Below, one piece after another: positions 49,938 to 58,875 of a stretch of 64,000 bases of DNA (positions are counted from its first letter, which is position 1; every line of letters begins with the position of its first letter). A program made the position numbers and the translations under genes. The notes beneath the pieces were generated by a model, which worked only from the letters and a program-made list of their open reading frames with translations, was not told where the DNA came from and made no database searches. Source of the stretch: Thauera propionica (GTDB taxonomy: Bacteria > Pseudomonadota > Gammaproteobacteria > Burkholderiales > Rhodocyclaceae); NCBI RefSeq assembly GCF_002245655.1, contig NZ_NOIH01000005.1, forward strand, positions 1 to 64,000, in the 5' to 3' direction.

Positions 49938-50022
49938 CCTGGGTATTTGTTCCGAAGTCTGCGGAACTCGCCCTGGCTGCGCAGGGCTCAGACAGTCCTC
50001 GCCTTCTTCACAAATACCCAGG
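49938..50022 (-). repeat. REP-like palindromic repeat, copy 2 (inverted relative to copy 1)
   Basis: 85 bp with perfect 13-bp terminal inverted repeats CCTGGGTATTTGT / ACAAATACCCAGG. On the minus strand the interior reads GGCGAGGACTGTCTGAGC, a variable CGCAGCC-rich loop, then CGAGTTCCGCAG. Two inverted copies about 80 bp apart form a REPIN-like doublet. Such units are moved by RAYT transposases; none is encoded in this window. Confidence 0.75.
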
Positions 50023-50069
50023 CCAGTCCTTGGCGTGGTCACCGCTCTTCGGCTGAATGGTGGGCGATC

Positions 50070-51174
50070 CTAGACGCCCTGCTTCAGGCTTGCCGCAATG
50101 AAGTTGTCGAGGTCGCCATCCAGCACTGCCTGAGTGTTGCCCACTTCGTAGTTCGTGCGCAGATCCTTGATGCGGGACTGGTCCAGCACGTAGCTGCGAA
50201 TCTGGTGGCCCCAGCCGATGTCGCTCTTGGAGTCTTCCAGCTTCTGCTGCTCCGACTGCCGCTTGCGCAGCTCGGCTTCGTACAGGCGCGCCTTCAGCAT
50301 CGACATCGCCTCGGCCTTGTTCTTGTGCTGCGAACGGTCGTTCTGGCACTGCACCACGATGCCGGTCGGCTCGTGCGTGATCCGCACCGCCGAGTCGGTC
50401 TTGTTGATGTGCTGGCCGCCGGCGCCGGAGGCGCGGTAGGTGTCGATGCGCAGATCGGCCGGGTTGATCTCGATCTCGATCGAGTCGTCCACTTCCGGAT
50501 ATACGAACACCGAGGTGAAGCTGGTGTGGCGGCGGGCGTTGGAGTCGAACGGCGACTTGCGCACCAAGCGGTGGATGCCGGTCTCGGTACGCAGGTAGCC
50601 GTAGGCGTACTCCCCGCTGACCTTGATCGTGCAGTTCTTGATGCCGGCGACTTCGCCTTCGGTCTCTTCCATCAGTTCGACGCCGAAGCCCTTCTTTTCG
50701 CCGTAGCGCAGGTACATGCGCTCGAGCATGCCGGCCCAGTCCTGCGCCTCGGTGCCGCCGGCACCAGCCTGGATTTCGACGAAGCAGTTGTTCGGATCCA
50801 TCGGGTTGCTGAACATGCGGCGGAACTCGAGCTTCTCGACTTCGGCTTCCAGTCCGCCGAGGTCGGCCTCGACTGCCTCGAAGGTGTCGTCGTCGTTCTC
50901 GGCCTCGGCCAGATCGTAGAGATCCTTGAGGTCGCGCGACTGCGAGTCGATCTTCTGCAGCGTCAGCACCACGTCCTCGAGCTGGCGCTTTTCCTTGCCG
51001 AGTTCCTGGGCGCGTTCGGCGTTGTTCCAGACGGCGGGGTCTTCCAGCGCGCGGTTAACTTCTTCGAGCTTCGATGCTTTCACATCGTAGTCAAAGATAC
51101 CTCCGTAGTTCGCGACCGCGGGCGGCGAGGTCGGCGAGTTTTTCGGCGATGGCGTTCTGGCGTTCGGCTTCCAT
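50070..51174 (-). CDS. prfB: peptide chain release factor 2, with programmed +1 frameshift
   Basis: Translation starts at the ATG at 51174 ([20 protein letters not shown]...), reaches an in-frame UGA at 51093-51091 after 27 codons, and must shift +1 to continue in the long frame, giving 367 residues (E. coli 365). RF2 recognises UGA and UAA and releases the peptide. The GGQ motif is in [16 protein letters not shown] and the SPF anticodon-mimic motif in VRKSPFDSN. The unshifted long frame starts only at a GTG inside the gene. A TATAAT (minus strand, 51209-51214) is the probable -10. The conserved partners recJ and lysS lie on either side but are not adjacent. Confidence 0.96.
51091..51105 (-). 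other. prfB autoregulatory frameshift site
   Basis: On the minus strand the sequence is CGG AGG TAT CTT TGA C. CTT slips to TTT before the UGA stop, stimulated by the Shine-Dalgarno-like GGAGG just upstream. Low RF2 delays termination and raises the shift, so RF2 controls its own synthesis. The CTTTGAC core matches the classical bacterial site. Confidence 0.93.
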
Positions 51175-51522
51175 GGGTGAGGCTCCGGCGGAATCTGGAA
51201 AACCGCGCATTATACCGGTAGCGAGGTCGGGGCAGGCGGCCTTGCAGGGGACGGGGACGACGCACCGTGCTTGCACCGGGCCGCGCGGCATCCGCCGTAG
51301 GGTCGGTCCTGTCATGCCGGCAGAGGGCGAATGTCATGAGGTGCGACTTCATGCACGGCCCTTGCGCGCGCGAACGTGTACCATCCGCGCCGGAGATCCG
51401 AGTGTGGTCAATCGATCAGAATCCCGCATGCATAGGGGGCGGCAGGATTGACCTGGAGGGGAGGCCACGCGCCGCGTTGCGTCCTCGCTGTCGTGGATAT
51501 TCATACGGGCTGGCAAGGCCAG
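51175..51522. other. 348-bp divergent intergenic region, prfB / GGDEF-EAL gene
   Basis: Between two divergent genes. The only element I can name is the prfB -10 TATAAT (minus strand, 51209-51214), about 35 bp before the prfB ATG, without a clear -35. On the plus side the frame of the GGDEF-EAL gene is open upstream of its chosen ATG, but this stretch has no protein-like features; I see no other gene, RNA or repeat. Confidence 0.5.
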
Positions 51523-54171
51523 ATGCACCAGAACAAGAAGAATCTCACCCGAATCCTGCTCGCCGGGGTGCTGCTGCTGAACCTTTTCATCGTGGGCCTG
51601 CTGGCCTACACGCTCCACGCGTCCAAGGTCCGCAAGGAGGAAGAGGTTCGTACCATGGTCGAGAATCTCGCGCTGCTGCTGGACCAGAGCGTGAGCTCGT
51701 CGGTGCGCGAGATCGACCTCGCGCTGAAGGAAATACAGGTTCGGCTGGAGGGTGATCTGCGCCGGAAGGGACTGCCTGGCGCAGGCGACACCATGGCCGT
51801 CGTCGACTTCCATCAGGACTGGCTGACGCAGGTGGCCGAGATCCGCATCACGGATGCGTCGGGTGCGCCTATCCTCGGCTATGGAGTGACGCCGCAGACG
51901 CGGGTGAGCTACGCCGACCGCAGTTTCTTCGCCGAGCACCGGGATCACGTCGATCGCGGGCTGATCGCGAGCAAGCTGCTGTACGGCCGGATTGCCGGAA
52001 CCTGGATCATCGTGTTCTCGCGACGCTACAACAATCCCGACGGCGATTTTGCCGGGATGGTGACGGCGGCGGTGCCGGCGGCCTACTTCGAACGCCTGCT
52101 GTCCGGGCTGAAGCTCGGCGATCACGGCATTGCGCTGATGCGCGACCTGGACAAGACCATGATCGCGCGTTTCCCGCCGCTGGCAACGCAGGCGGGGGAG
52201 ATCGGTACCCGGGGCGGCTCGAAGGAGCTGACGGACATCATCGCGTCCGGGGTCGAGGCGCAATCCTTCTACAGCGCGCGCACGGCGGACGGGGTCAACC
52301 GCATCAATGCCTACCGCAAGCTCTCGGTAATGCCCGCCTTCGTTGTCGTTGGGCGGGGCGAGGACGACTACCTCGTGCAGTGGCGTGACGATGTCCAGAA
52401 GGGCACGGCGCTCGCGATTCTCTTCCTTGCCGTGACATCGCTGGCCGCATGGCTGCTGTGGCGGCTGATCGAGGCAAACGAGCGTGCGAACCGGCGCAGC
52501 CAGATCCTGCTTCAGAATGCGAGCGACGGTATCCACATTACGGACCTCGAGGGCTCGGTGATCGAGGCGAGCGATGCTTTCTGCCGCATGCTGGGCCATG
52601 ACCGCGCCGACGTGATCGGCATGAACGTGGCGCAGTGGGAGGCCGGCATGTCGGCCGAGGAGGCCCGGGGCATCATCGATCGCGTGCACCGCTCGGGCGA
52701 CGTGTTCACGTTCGAGACCATGCACCGGCGCAGCGATGGCGAGACTTTCCCGGTCGAAGTGACCTCGTTTCCGCTGCAACTGGACGACAAGCCGGTGCTG
52801 TTCCATTCGGCACGAGACATCACACTGCGCAAGTCCTCGGAGGAGGCGGTGAGGAAGCTCGCCTTCTTCGATCCGCTCACCGGGCTGCCGAACCGGCGCC
52901 TGCTGATGGAGCGCCTCGAGCATGCCCTGGCAAACTGTGCGCGCCTTGGAGAGCACGGCGCGCTGCTGTTTGTCGACCTCGACAACTTCAAATCGGTCAA
53001 CGACACGGCGGGCCATGATCAGGGCGATCTGCTCCTGCAGGCGGTTGCCGCGATTCTCGGGCGGTGTGTCCGTCACGACGACACGGTCGCCCGGCTCGGG
53101 GGGGACGAGTTCGTCGTGATGCTCGACGGGCTGGGGCGCTATTCGATGGTGGCTGCCGGGCATGCCGAGACGGTTGCGACAAAGATCCTGCATGCCCTGC
53201 ACAAGACCTTCGAACTGGGCGGGTCCGAGCATCGTGTGTCGGCCAGCATCGGCATTACGCTGTTTGGCGATCATCCGGGCGAACGGATTGAAGAGCCTCT
53301 CAAGCGCGCCGACCTCGCCATGTACGAAGCCAAGTTGGCGGGCCGCAACACCCTGCGTTTCTTCGACCCGGTGATGCAGGCGAGGGTGAGCACGCGCGCT
53401 GAGCTGGAGTCGGCGTTGTGGGTGGGGCTCGAGAAAGAGCAGTTCCTGCTGCAGTACCAGCCTCAGGTTCTTGCCGACGGGCGGATTACGGGTGCCGAAG
53501 CGCTGCTGCGCTGGCGTCATCCCGAGCGCGGCATGGTGTCACCAGCGGAGTTCATTCCGCTCGCCGAGGAGAACGGCTTCATTCTCCCGCTCGGACGCTG
53601 GGTGCTGGAGAGTGCCTGCGCGCAACTGGCGCACTGGGCGCACGACGCTCGGATGGCGCACCTGTCGGTCGCGGTGAATGTGAGCGCGCGCCAGTTCCGG
53701 CAGGATGCGTTCGTGGCCGAGGTGATCGAGATCCTTGAGCGCAGCGGCGCCAATCCTGCACGCCTGAAGATCGAGTTGACAGAGAATTCGCTGGTGACCG
53801 ACATCGAGGGCGTGATCGCCAAGATGGCCGCACTCAAGGCCCGCGGCGTTGGCTTCTTGCTCGACGACTTCGGGACCGGGTATTCCTCGCTGGCCTACCT
53901 CAAGCGCCTGCCGCTGGATCAGATCAAGATCGACCAGGGGTTCGTCCGCGACATTCTGGTCGACCCGAACGATGCCGCCATCGCGAAGATGGTCATCGTG
54001 CTGGCCGACAGTCTGGGACTCGCGGTGATCGCGGAAGGGGTGGAAACCGAGGCGCAGCGACTGTTCCTCGAGCAGCAAGGGTGCGTCGCCTACCAGGGTT
54101 ACCTTTTCAGTCGCCCACTCGCTGTGCCGGATCTGGAATCCCTCGTCGACGCGAGCCAGCGTCTGGCTTGA
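51523..54171 (+). CDS. membrane PAS-GGDEF-EAL c-di-GMP protein with Cache-type sensor
   Basis: 882 residues from the ATG at 51523. Helix 1 (RILLAGVLLLNLFIVGLLAYTL) and helix 2 (near 310, GTALAILFLAVTSLAAWLLW) enclose a periplasmic double-Cache-like sensor with VSYADRSFFAEHRD and IVFSRRYNNPDG. A PAS domain (LLQNASDGIHITDLEGSVIE) precedes GGDEF (RLGGDEFVVMLDG, intact) and EAL (GAEALLRWRHPERG, with ELTEN, LDDFGTGYSSLAYLKRLP and KIDQGFV). Both catalytic sites look complete, so it may make or break c-di-GMP; many such proteins act as phosphodiesterases with the GGDEF as a regulator. It stands alone. Confidence 0.92.
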   Translation: MHQNKKNLTRILLAGVLLLNLFIVGLLAYTLHASKVRKEEEVRTMVENLALLLDQSVSSSVREIDLALKEIQVRLEGDLRRKGLPGAGDTMAVVDFHQDWLTQVAEIRITDASGAPILGYGVTPQTRVSYADRSFFAEHRDHVDRGLIASKLLYGRIAGTWIIVFSRRYNNPDGDFAGMVTAAVPAAYFERLLSGLKLGDHGIALMRDLDKTMIARFPPLATQAGEIGTRGGSKELTDIIASGVEAQSFYSARTADGVNRINAYRKLSVMPAFVVVGRGEDDYLVQWRDDVQKGTALAILFLAVTSLAAWLLWRLIEANERANRRSQILLQNASDGIHITDLEGSVIEASDAFCRMLGHDRADVIGMNVAQWEAGMSAEEARGIIDRVHRSGDVFTFETMHRRSDGETFPVEVTSFPLQLDDKPVLFHSARDITLRKSSEEAVRKLAFFDPLTGLPNRRLLMERLEHALANCARLGEHGALLFVDLDNFKSVNDTAGHDQGDLLLQAVAAILGRCVRHDDTVARLGGDEFVVMLDGLGRYSMVAAGHAETVATKILHALHKTFELGGSEHRVSASIGITLFGDHPGERIEEPLKRADLAMYEAKLAGRNTLRFFDPVMQARVSTRAELESALWVGLEKEQFLLQYQPQVLADGRITGAEALLRWRHPERGMVSPAEFIPLAEENGFILPLGRWVLESACAQLAHWAHDARMAHLSVAVNVSARQFRQDAFVAEVIEILERSGANPARLKIELTENSLVTDIEGVIAKMAALKARGVGFLLDDFGTGYSSLAYLKRLPLDQIKIDQGFVRDILVDPNDAAIAKMVIVLADSLGLAVIAEGVETEAQRLFLEQQGCVAYQGYLFSRPLAVPDLESLVDASQRLA

Positions 54172-54203
54172 CACCCGGCGCCAGGCCGGGCGACGGACGC
54201 CGA

Positions 54204-55439
54204 TCAATCGGATAGCGCAAGCGCCTCGATCCGCGCGGCATCGTCCGCGAGAGGGAGGGCGATACGGGCGCGCTTCAGAGCCAGTTGCGACTGCCGCACA
54301 GCAGCGCTTCGGAACTCGGAAGAGCCCATGCGGTGCAGGGACTTCAAGGTCTTCTGCAGGCGGATTCCTACTGCCAGGCTGGCTGCGCCCGACTCGGAAA
54401 TGCTCGAGAAGGCGTCCTCAAAGACATCTTCGACCGCGATGGGCGGAACGAAGACATGGGCGTAAGCGACCGTGCGATTCTCCTCGGGCGGTTCGGCGAG
54501 GATGGCGAGCACTCGGTTCAGCGCCCCCAAGGTTGCGATCGCCGTGCCCGCATCATTGACGGCGGGCGACAGCGCCTTGCAGGCGATCTCGGCGAGCACC
54601 ACGACGCCGAAGCGCGGATCCTGGTCGAAAGAACGGTCGCGACCGATATCGAATGCAGCCCGTATGCTGCGAACTCCTTCTTCGTCCGGCGCGAAGTCGA
54701 GCCAGACCAGCGGCTGGGCGAGGTCGACGAAACTCCCGGGCACGGCTTCGAGGTGAATCTCCCCATTCCCCTCCGTCGCTACGCGTTCCAGTGCGCCGAG
54801 GTCGATATGCTGGATGTAGCCGATACGATCACTGGTTACCCACGCGTCGCCGGGGGGCGGTCCCACGCGCATGTGTGCGCCGAAGCAGGGGTTCCTCGCT
54901 TGCGTCCGCATTGCATTCGACGCAGCCGTCTCCACCCGTTCGATGGCGTCTCCGACCCGGCCGAATCGTGCCAGCAGGTCGATCCAGCGCAACAGAGTCA
55001 GCACGATGATCACGATTACTGCGAGCGTGCCCACGAACAGAACGACGCGTCCCCCTTCGCCATACACCCCCGCGTTCAGGGCAATGATGCCAACCAGACT
55101 GAAAAGGAAGCTCCCAACGAAGGTCGCCAGTGCATTCTGCGCACTACTGTCGCTAATCAGCAGTTCGGTGACGCGGGGCGTGGTCGCGCTCGATGCCCCG
55201 GCGTAGGCCGACACCATCGTCGCCAGCGAGAAGGTGGCCACGGCGAGCATGCTCGAGGCCAGAATCTGCAGAACGTTTCCGATTGATTCCGCCCCGATGC
55301 GGACCGACCATGCGGCAGGGATCAATGGTTCCAGCACGATACCTGCCACCGCGCTGGCGATTCCCGCAACGGCGAACAGGCTGGAGCGTACCCACAGACT
55401 GCGTGCCAGATCGATGATGTACCACCGCAGACGCGTCAT
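54204..55439 (-). CDS. DUF2254 membrane protein
   Basis: 411 residues. The start RLRWYIIDLARSLWVRSSLF and the block FSLATMVSAYAGASSATTPR are diagnostic for DUF2254. Four membrane helices occupy residues 15-160; the rest is a soluble domain (GYIQHIDLGALERVATEGNG; CKALSPAVNDAGTAIATLGA). The role of the family is unknown. It lies 28 bp downstream of recJ on the same strand. Confidence 0.9.
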   Translation of the reverse strand: MTRLRWYIIDLARSLWVRSSLFAVAGIASAVAGIVLEPLIPAAWSVRIGAESIGNVLQILASSMLAVATFSLATMVSAYAGASSATTPRVTELLISDSSAQNALATFVGSFLFSLVGIIALNAGVYGEGGRVVLFVGTLAVIVIIVLTLLRWIDLLARFGRVGDAIERVETAASNAMRTQARNPCFGAHMRVGPPPGDAWVTSDRIGYIQHIDLGALERVATEGNGEIHLEAVPGSFVDLAQPLVWLDFAPDEEGVRSIRAAFDIGRDRSFDQDPRFGVVVLAEIACKALSPAVNDAGTAIATLGALNRVLAILAEPPEENRTVAYAHVFVPPIAVEDVFEDAFSSISESGAASLAVGIRLQKTLKSLHRMGSSEFRSAAVRQSQLALKRARIALPLADDAARIEALALSD

Positions 55440-55467
55440 GCCGTTTCTCCAGATCCCTTCAACGGCC

Positions 55468-57159
55468 TCAGGCGGCCTCGAAGTGCTCGAGCATCAGTTG
55501 CACGCTGGAGACGCCGTTGTATTCGTTGATGCCCAGGCGGTAGGCGGCGTGGATCTGCGCCGCCGCGCCCTCAGCGTGGTTGAACTGGATCGCCTCGTAG
55601 CGGCTGCCGCCGCGCGACAACTCGAGCTTGAGGTGCTTGTCCTTCAACACCCGCTGGCGTTCGACGCGGAACACGTCGTCGAATACCGGCGCCGGGAAGC
55701 CCTGGCCCCAGATCTCGTTGTCGAGCATGCGCACGGCGTCGAGTGCAAAGTAGCCTGACTCGAGATTGCCGTCGGTCTCGATGCGGCGCTCGAGCTGGGC
55801 GGGTTCCAGCAGTTCGCTGACGACGTCCTCGAAGGCCGCGTCGAAGCGGGCGAGCTCGGATTCGCGGATGGTGAGCCCGGCCGCCATGGCGTGGCCGCCG
55901 AAACGCACGATCAGGTCGGGCTGGCGCTTGGTGACGAGGTCGAGCGCATCGCGTAGGTGCAGGCCCGGAATCGAACGGCCCGAGCCCTTGAGCTCGCCGT
56001 CGTTCGAGCGCGCAAAGGCGATCGTCGGGCGGTGCAGCTTCTCCTTGATGCGGCCGGCGACGATGCCGATCACGCCTTGGTGCCAGTCGGGTTCGAACAG
56101 GGCGATGGTGGCGCGGTTGCCAGCCTCGAAACCGGCCAGCCGGGCGAGCGCCTCCTCCTGCATGCCGGCCTCGATGCTGCGGCGTTCGCGGTTGAGCTTG
56201 TCGAGCTCCTGCGCGATGTTCATCGCGCGCCCGGCGTCGTCGGTGATCAGGCATTCGATGCCGAGGCTCATGTCCGACAGCCGGCCGGCCGCGTTCAGGC
56301 GCGGGCCGATCATGAAGCCGAGGTCCATGGTGCTCGCGCGTGCCGGGTCACGGCCGGCCAGGGCGAACAGCGCGCGGATGCCCGGCTGCAGGCGACCCGC
56401 GCGCATCCGCGCGAGGCCTTGTGCGACCAGGATGCGATTGTTGCGGTCGAGCTTGACCACGTCGGCCACGGTACCCAGCGCCACCAGGTCGAGCAGGTCG
56501 GCGAGGTTGGGCTCCCTGCCGCCGGCAAAGGCGCCGCGTTCGCGCAACTCGGCGCGCAGCGCGAGCATGGTGTAGAACATCGCGCCGACGCCGGCCAGCG
56601 CCTTGCTGGGGAAGTCGCAGCCGGGCTGGTTGGGGTTCACGATCACGTCGGCCTCGGGCAGCACGTCGCCGGGGAGGTGGTGGTCGGTGATCACGGTCGC
56701 CATGCCGTGCGCGCGCGCCGCGGCGATGCCTTCGACGCTGGCGATGCCGTTGTCGACGGTAATCAACACGTCGGGCTCGAGCCGGGCCGCGATCTCGACC
56801 ATGGCCGGGGTCAGTCCATAGCCCAGCGTGACGCGATCCGGCACCAGGTAATGCACATCGGCACCGAAGGCGCGCAGCGCACGCATGCCCACGGCGCAGG
56901 CGGTGGCGCCATCGCAGTCATAGTCGGCGACGATCACCATGCGTGCGCCGGCCTCGATGGCGTCGGCGAGCAGCACGGCGGCCTCCTGGGTGCCGGTGAG
57001 CGCTTCGGGCGGCAGCAGGTTCTTCAGGCTGGTGTCGAGTTCGTCGGCGCGTGCGATGCCACGTGCGGCGTACAGGCGGGCCAGCAGCGGGTGCAGGCCG
57101 GCATCGGCGAGGCGGGTGTAGGCTTGCTGCGAGACGGGGCGTGACTGTATGCGGGTCAT
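55468..57159 (-). CDS. recJ: single-stranded-DNA exonuclease RecJ
   Basis: 563 residues (E. coli 577). A 5'-3' ssDNA exonuclease for recombination, mismatch and base-excision repair. The DHH-superfamily metal motifs are VADYDCDGAT (78-87), ITVDNGIAS and ITDHH (157-161); the DHHA1 domain carries FGGHAMAAGLTI. It overlaps the upstream RpfE-like gene by 4 bp (ATGA), so they are co-translated. Confidence 0.96.
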   Translation of the reverse strand: MTRIQSRPVSQQAYTRLADAGLHPLLARLYAARGIARADELDTSLKNLLPPEALTGTQEAAVLLADAIEAGARMVIVADYDCDGATACAVGMRALRAFGADVHYLVPDRVTLGYGLTPAMVEIAARLEPDVLITVDNGIASVEGIAAARAHGMATVITDHHLPGDVLPEADVIVNPNQPGCDFPSKALAGVGAMFYTMLALRAELRERGAFAGGREPNLADLLDLVALGTVADVVKLDRNNRILVAQGLARMRAGRLQPGIRALFALAGRDPARASTMDLGFMIGPRLNAAGRLSDMSLGIECLITDDAGRAMNIAQELDKLNRERRSIEAGMQEEALARLAGFEAGNRATIALFEPDWHQGVIGIVAGRIKEKLHRPTIAFARSNDGELKGSGRSIPGLHLRDALDLVTKRQPDLIVRFGGHAMAAGLTIRESELARFDAAFEDVVSELLEPAQLERRIETDGNLESGYFALDAVRMLDNEIWGQGFPAPVFDDVFRVERQRVLKDKHLKLELSRGGSRYEAIQFNHAEGAAAQIHAAYRLGINEYNGVSSVQLMLEHFEAA

Positions 57160-58232
57160 CGGTCGGTATGCGGGGCGGTGGGCGGGGGGGCGTCCGGCAG
57201 GGCCATCGGCGCGGGTGAGATGGACTTCAGCAGTGCGTCGAAGGCATGGGGCTTGCGCCAGAACTTCCAGCGGTCGCTGCGGCAGTTGGCGACAACGAGC
57301 GTGCCGCGATCGCCCGGTGCGATGAGGCGCAAGGCATCGATGCGGCCGCGCTGCAGCGCCGTGGCAAGGGGGGAGAACCAGTCGCGCTCCAATGCTTCAA
57401 GCCCGCTGCGCCAGCTGTCGAGATCGAGGCGCTGCGCCGGCTTGCGCAAGCTGTCGATGACGACGAGCGTGTCCTGCTTCAGTGCCGACGAGAGTTCGGG
57501 CGTCGCGGTCGCGCATTGGCTGGCGCGCGCCAAGCCGATGCTGAGCGGATCGGTCGCCTGCACCAAGGCGGCCGGCGCCTGCGGCATTCGCTCGAGTTCG
57601 CCCGCGCCCCACAGCCACACGCTGTTGACGGCTCGCTGCCCGGATTCTTCCCGCGCCCGGCTGAGCGGATGGTTGTGCAGAAGGATCTGCGCTTCGTTCA
57701 TCGTTCGCTGCCACAGCCGTGCGTCGTCGCCTTCGGGCAGGAAGTGCTTCACCGGCCGGCCGACGACGTCATCCAGGGGATACAGCGTGCCCCGGCTGGC
57801 CCGTGGCAGGCGCAGATACCAGCGCGTCGGTGTACAGGCCTCGAACCGGCCAAGGTCGGTGAAGCTCTCATTGAGTGCCGCGACGAGCTCTGCGGATTCC
57901 TCCGCCGGAAGCTGGTCGTCGTCGAACGCCTGCAGCAACAGGTGCTCGCGAGCGAACGAGAGGTTGACCGGGTCCGCGCAGAGCCAGTGACCGTCGTCCG
58001 CCGGAGGCTGGGGGCCGGCTTCGCCGAGGCGCCGTAGCGCGGCAAGCGGCAGCGCACTGCCTTCCAGGCCAAACAGCCGCGCCAGTTGCCTGTCGTATGG
58101 CTCGAAGCCGTGCATCGAGCGCGTGCCGCGGCCGAGCAGGGTCGCCAGTCCGTCGAGCGCAAGCCCGGCGGCAGGGCCAAGCAAGGTTGCGGTGGGCCAC
58201 AGCAGGCCGGGGATCAGGAGCTGGATCTGCAT
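57156..58232 (-). CDS. RpfE-like conserved protein
   Basis: 358 residues. The start QIQLLIPGLLWP and the blocks MHGFEPYDRQLARLFGL, WLCADPVNLSFAREHLLL, EAQILLHNHPLSRAREESGQ and VNSVWLWGAGELE match the family called RpfE-type regulatory protein in Xanthomonas, also annotated as phosphoglycerate-mutase-like. Catalysis has not been established to my knowledge. In Xanthomonas the gene likewise sits beside recJ, supporting the call. It has no membrane segment. Confidence 0.72.
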   Translation of the reverse strand: MQIQLLIPGLLWPTATLLGPAAGLALDGLATLLGRGTRSMHGFEPYDRQLARLFGLEGSALPLAALRRLGEAGPQPPADDGHWLCADPVNLSFAREHLLLQAFDDDQLPAEESAELVAALNESFTDLGRFEACTPTRWYLRLPRASRGTLYPLDDVVGRPVKHFLPEGDDARLWQRTMNEAQILLHNHPLSRAREESGQRAVNSVWLWGAGELERMPQAPAALVQATDPLSIGLARASQCATATPELSSALKQDTLVVIDSLRKPAQRLDLDSWRSGLEALERDWFSPLATALQRGRIDALRLIAPGDRGTLVVANCRSDRWKFWRKPHAFDALLKSISPAPMALPDAPPPTAPHTDR

Positions 58233-58335
58233 CGAAAACGCATCGTTGGGAGCGGCGCGAGTCTAGCACGTGCAACGGTGCCACCTCGCTGCGCCTCACC
58301 TTTGCACTGCCGCAGGCCGAAGCAGCAGGCGCGGG

Positions 58336-58364
58336 TTGACAGATGTGGGCAAGAGGTCTTCAAT
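58336..58364 (+). promoter_or_regulatory. promoter of the RES/Xre toxin-antitoxin operon
   Basis: TTGACA (perfect -35) is separated by 17 bp from TTCAAT (4 of 6 in the -10). It is the only plausible sigma-70 promoter in the 172-bp gap before the antitoxin. Confidence 0.7.
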
Positions 58365-58391
58365 TGATCCAAATTAGTCAATCACATGATT
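58363..58391. promoter_or_regulatory. candidate antitoxin operator: two inverted repeats
   Basis: ATTGA-N10-TCAAT (58363-58382) and AATCA-N2-TGATT (58380-58391) overlap and begin at the promoter -10. Xre-type antitoxins repress their own operons by binding palindromes here, so these are the natural candidates. This AT-rich patch contrasts with the GC-rich surroundings. Confidence 0.5.
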
Positions 58392-58404
58392 ACATGGGTC
58401 GAAC

Positions 58405-58875
58405 ATGAAGACGACAACGTCCCCCGCCCGCGAACCCGCGACGGCTTACGCTGTTCGCGGCGCCCTTGGCGGAGCGAACATCGAACATTACCTGCATGCC
58501 GCGTCTGCGCTCGAGCGCGACCACATGGTGCGTGAGGGCTTCGAGACCGGCTCGCTGGATGCGTTCGCTCATCGTTTCGGCCGCAGCGGCCGCAGTCTTG
58601 CGCAACTGCTGGGTGTGGCGCCTGCCACCTACGACCGCCGCGTGCGAGAGGGCAAGCCCTTGTCGCAGGATGACTCCGACCGCGTCGCGCGCCTGATCGA
58701 TGTCGAGCGCGCGGCTGCGCGCGTGTTCGGCGACGAAGCCGCCGCCCGTGAGTGGCTGGCCGCGCCCATCCCGGCGCTGGGCGGCGCGATCCCCATCGAA
58801 CTGCTTGCCACCACACCGGGCCACCAGGCGGTGATGAACGCCCTGCGCCGCATCATGGCCGGCACCGCAGCCTGA
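58405..58875 (+). CDS. antitoxin of a RES/Xre toxin-antitoxin system (MbcA/ParS/Xre, DUF2384)
   Basis: 156 residues. The N-terminal part contains helical segments with an Xre-like element (AQLLGVAPATYDRRVREGKP), and the C-terminal MbcA/ParS/Xre toxin-binding region reads RVARLIDVERAAARVFGDE, then AAREWLAAPIPALGGAIPIE, the classical 'WL..P.. LGG..P.ELL' signature. It neutralises the toxin encoded immediately downstream and probably represses the operon. Its stop overlaps the toxin start (ATGA-type, 1-base). Confidence 0.92.
   Translation: MKTTTSPAREPATAYAVRGALGGANIEHYLHAASALERDHMVREGFETGSLDAFAHRFGRSGRSLAQLLGVAPATYDRRVREGKPLSQDDSDRVARLIDVERAAARVFGDEAAAREWLAAPIPALGGAIPIELLATTPGHQAVMNALRRIMAGTAA

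Larger units (their letters stand above)
49643..50069. other. non-coding interval between prfB and the mks operon
   Basis: 427 bp without a supported gene. It contains two inverted copies of a 70-85-bp palindromic repeat (described separately, 49786-49855 and 49938-50022). The first 140 bp nearest mksF should contain the operon promoter; I could not fix a -35/-10 pair. The hairpins also stand between the prfB stop and mksF on the same strand and may end prfB transcription. Confidence 0.7.

Noticed and set aside
58363-58382. FNR-type site in the toxin-antitoxin promoter
   Set aside because: The TTGAT and ATCAA half-sites lack the 4-base spacing; ATTGA-N10-TCAAT suits a different regulator.
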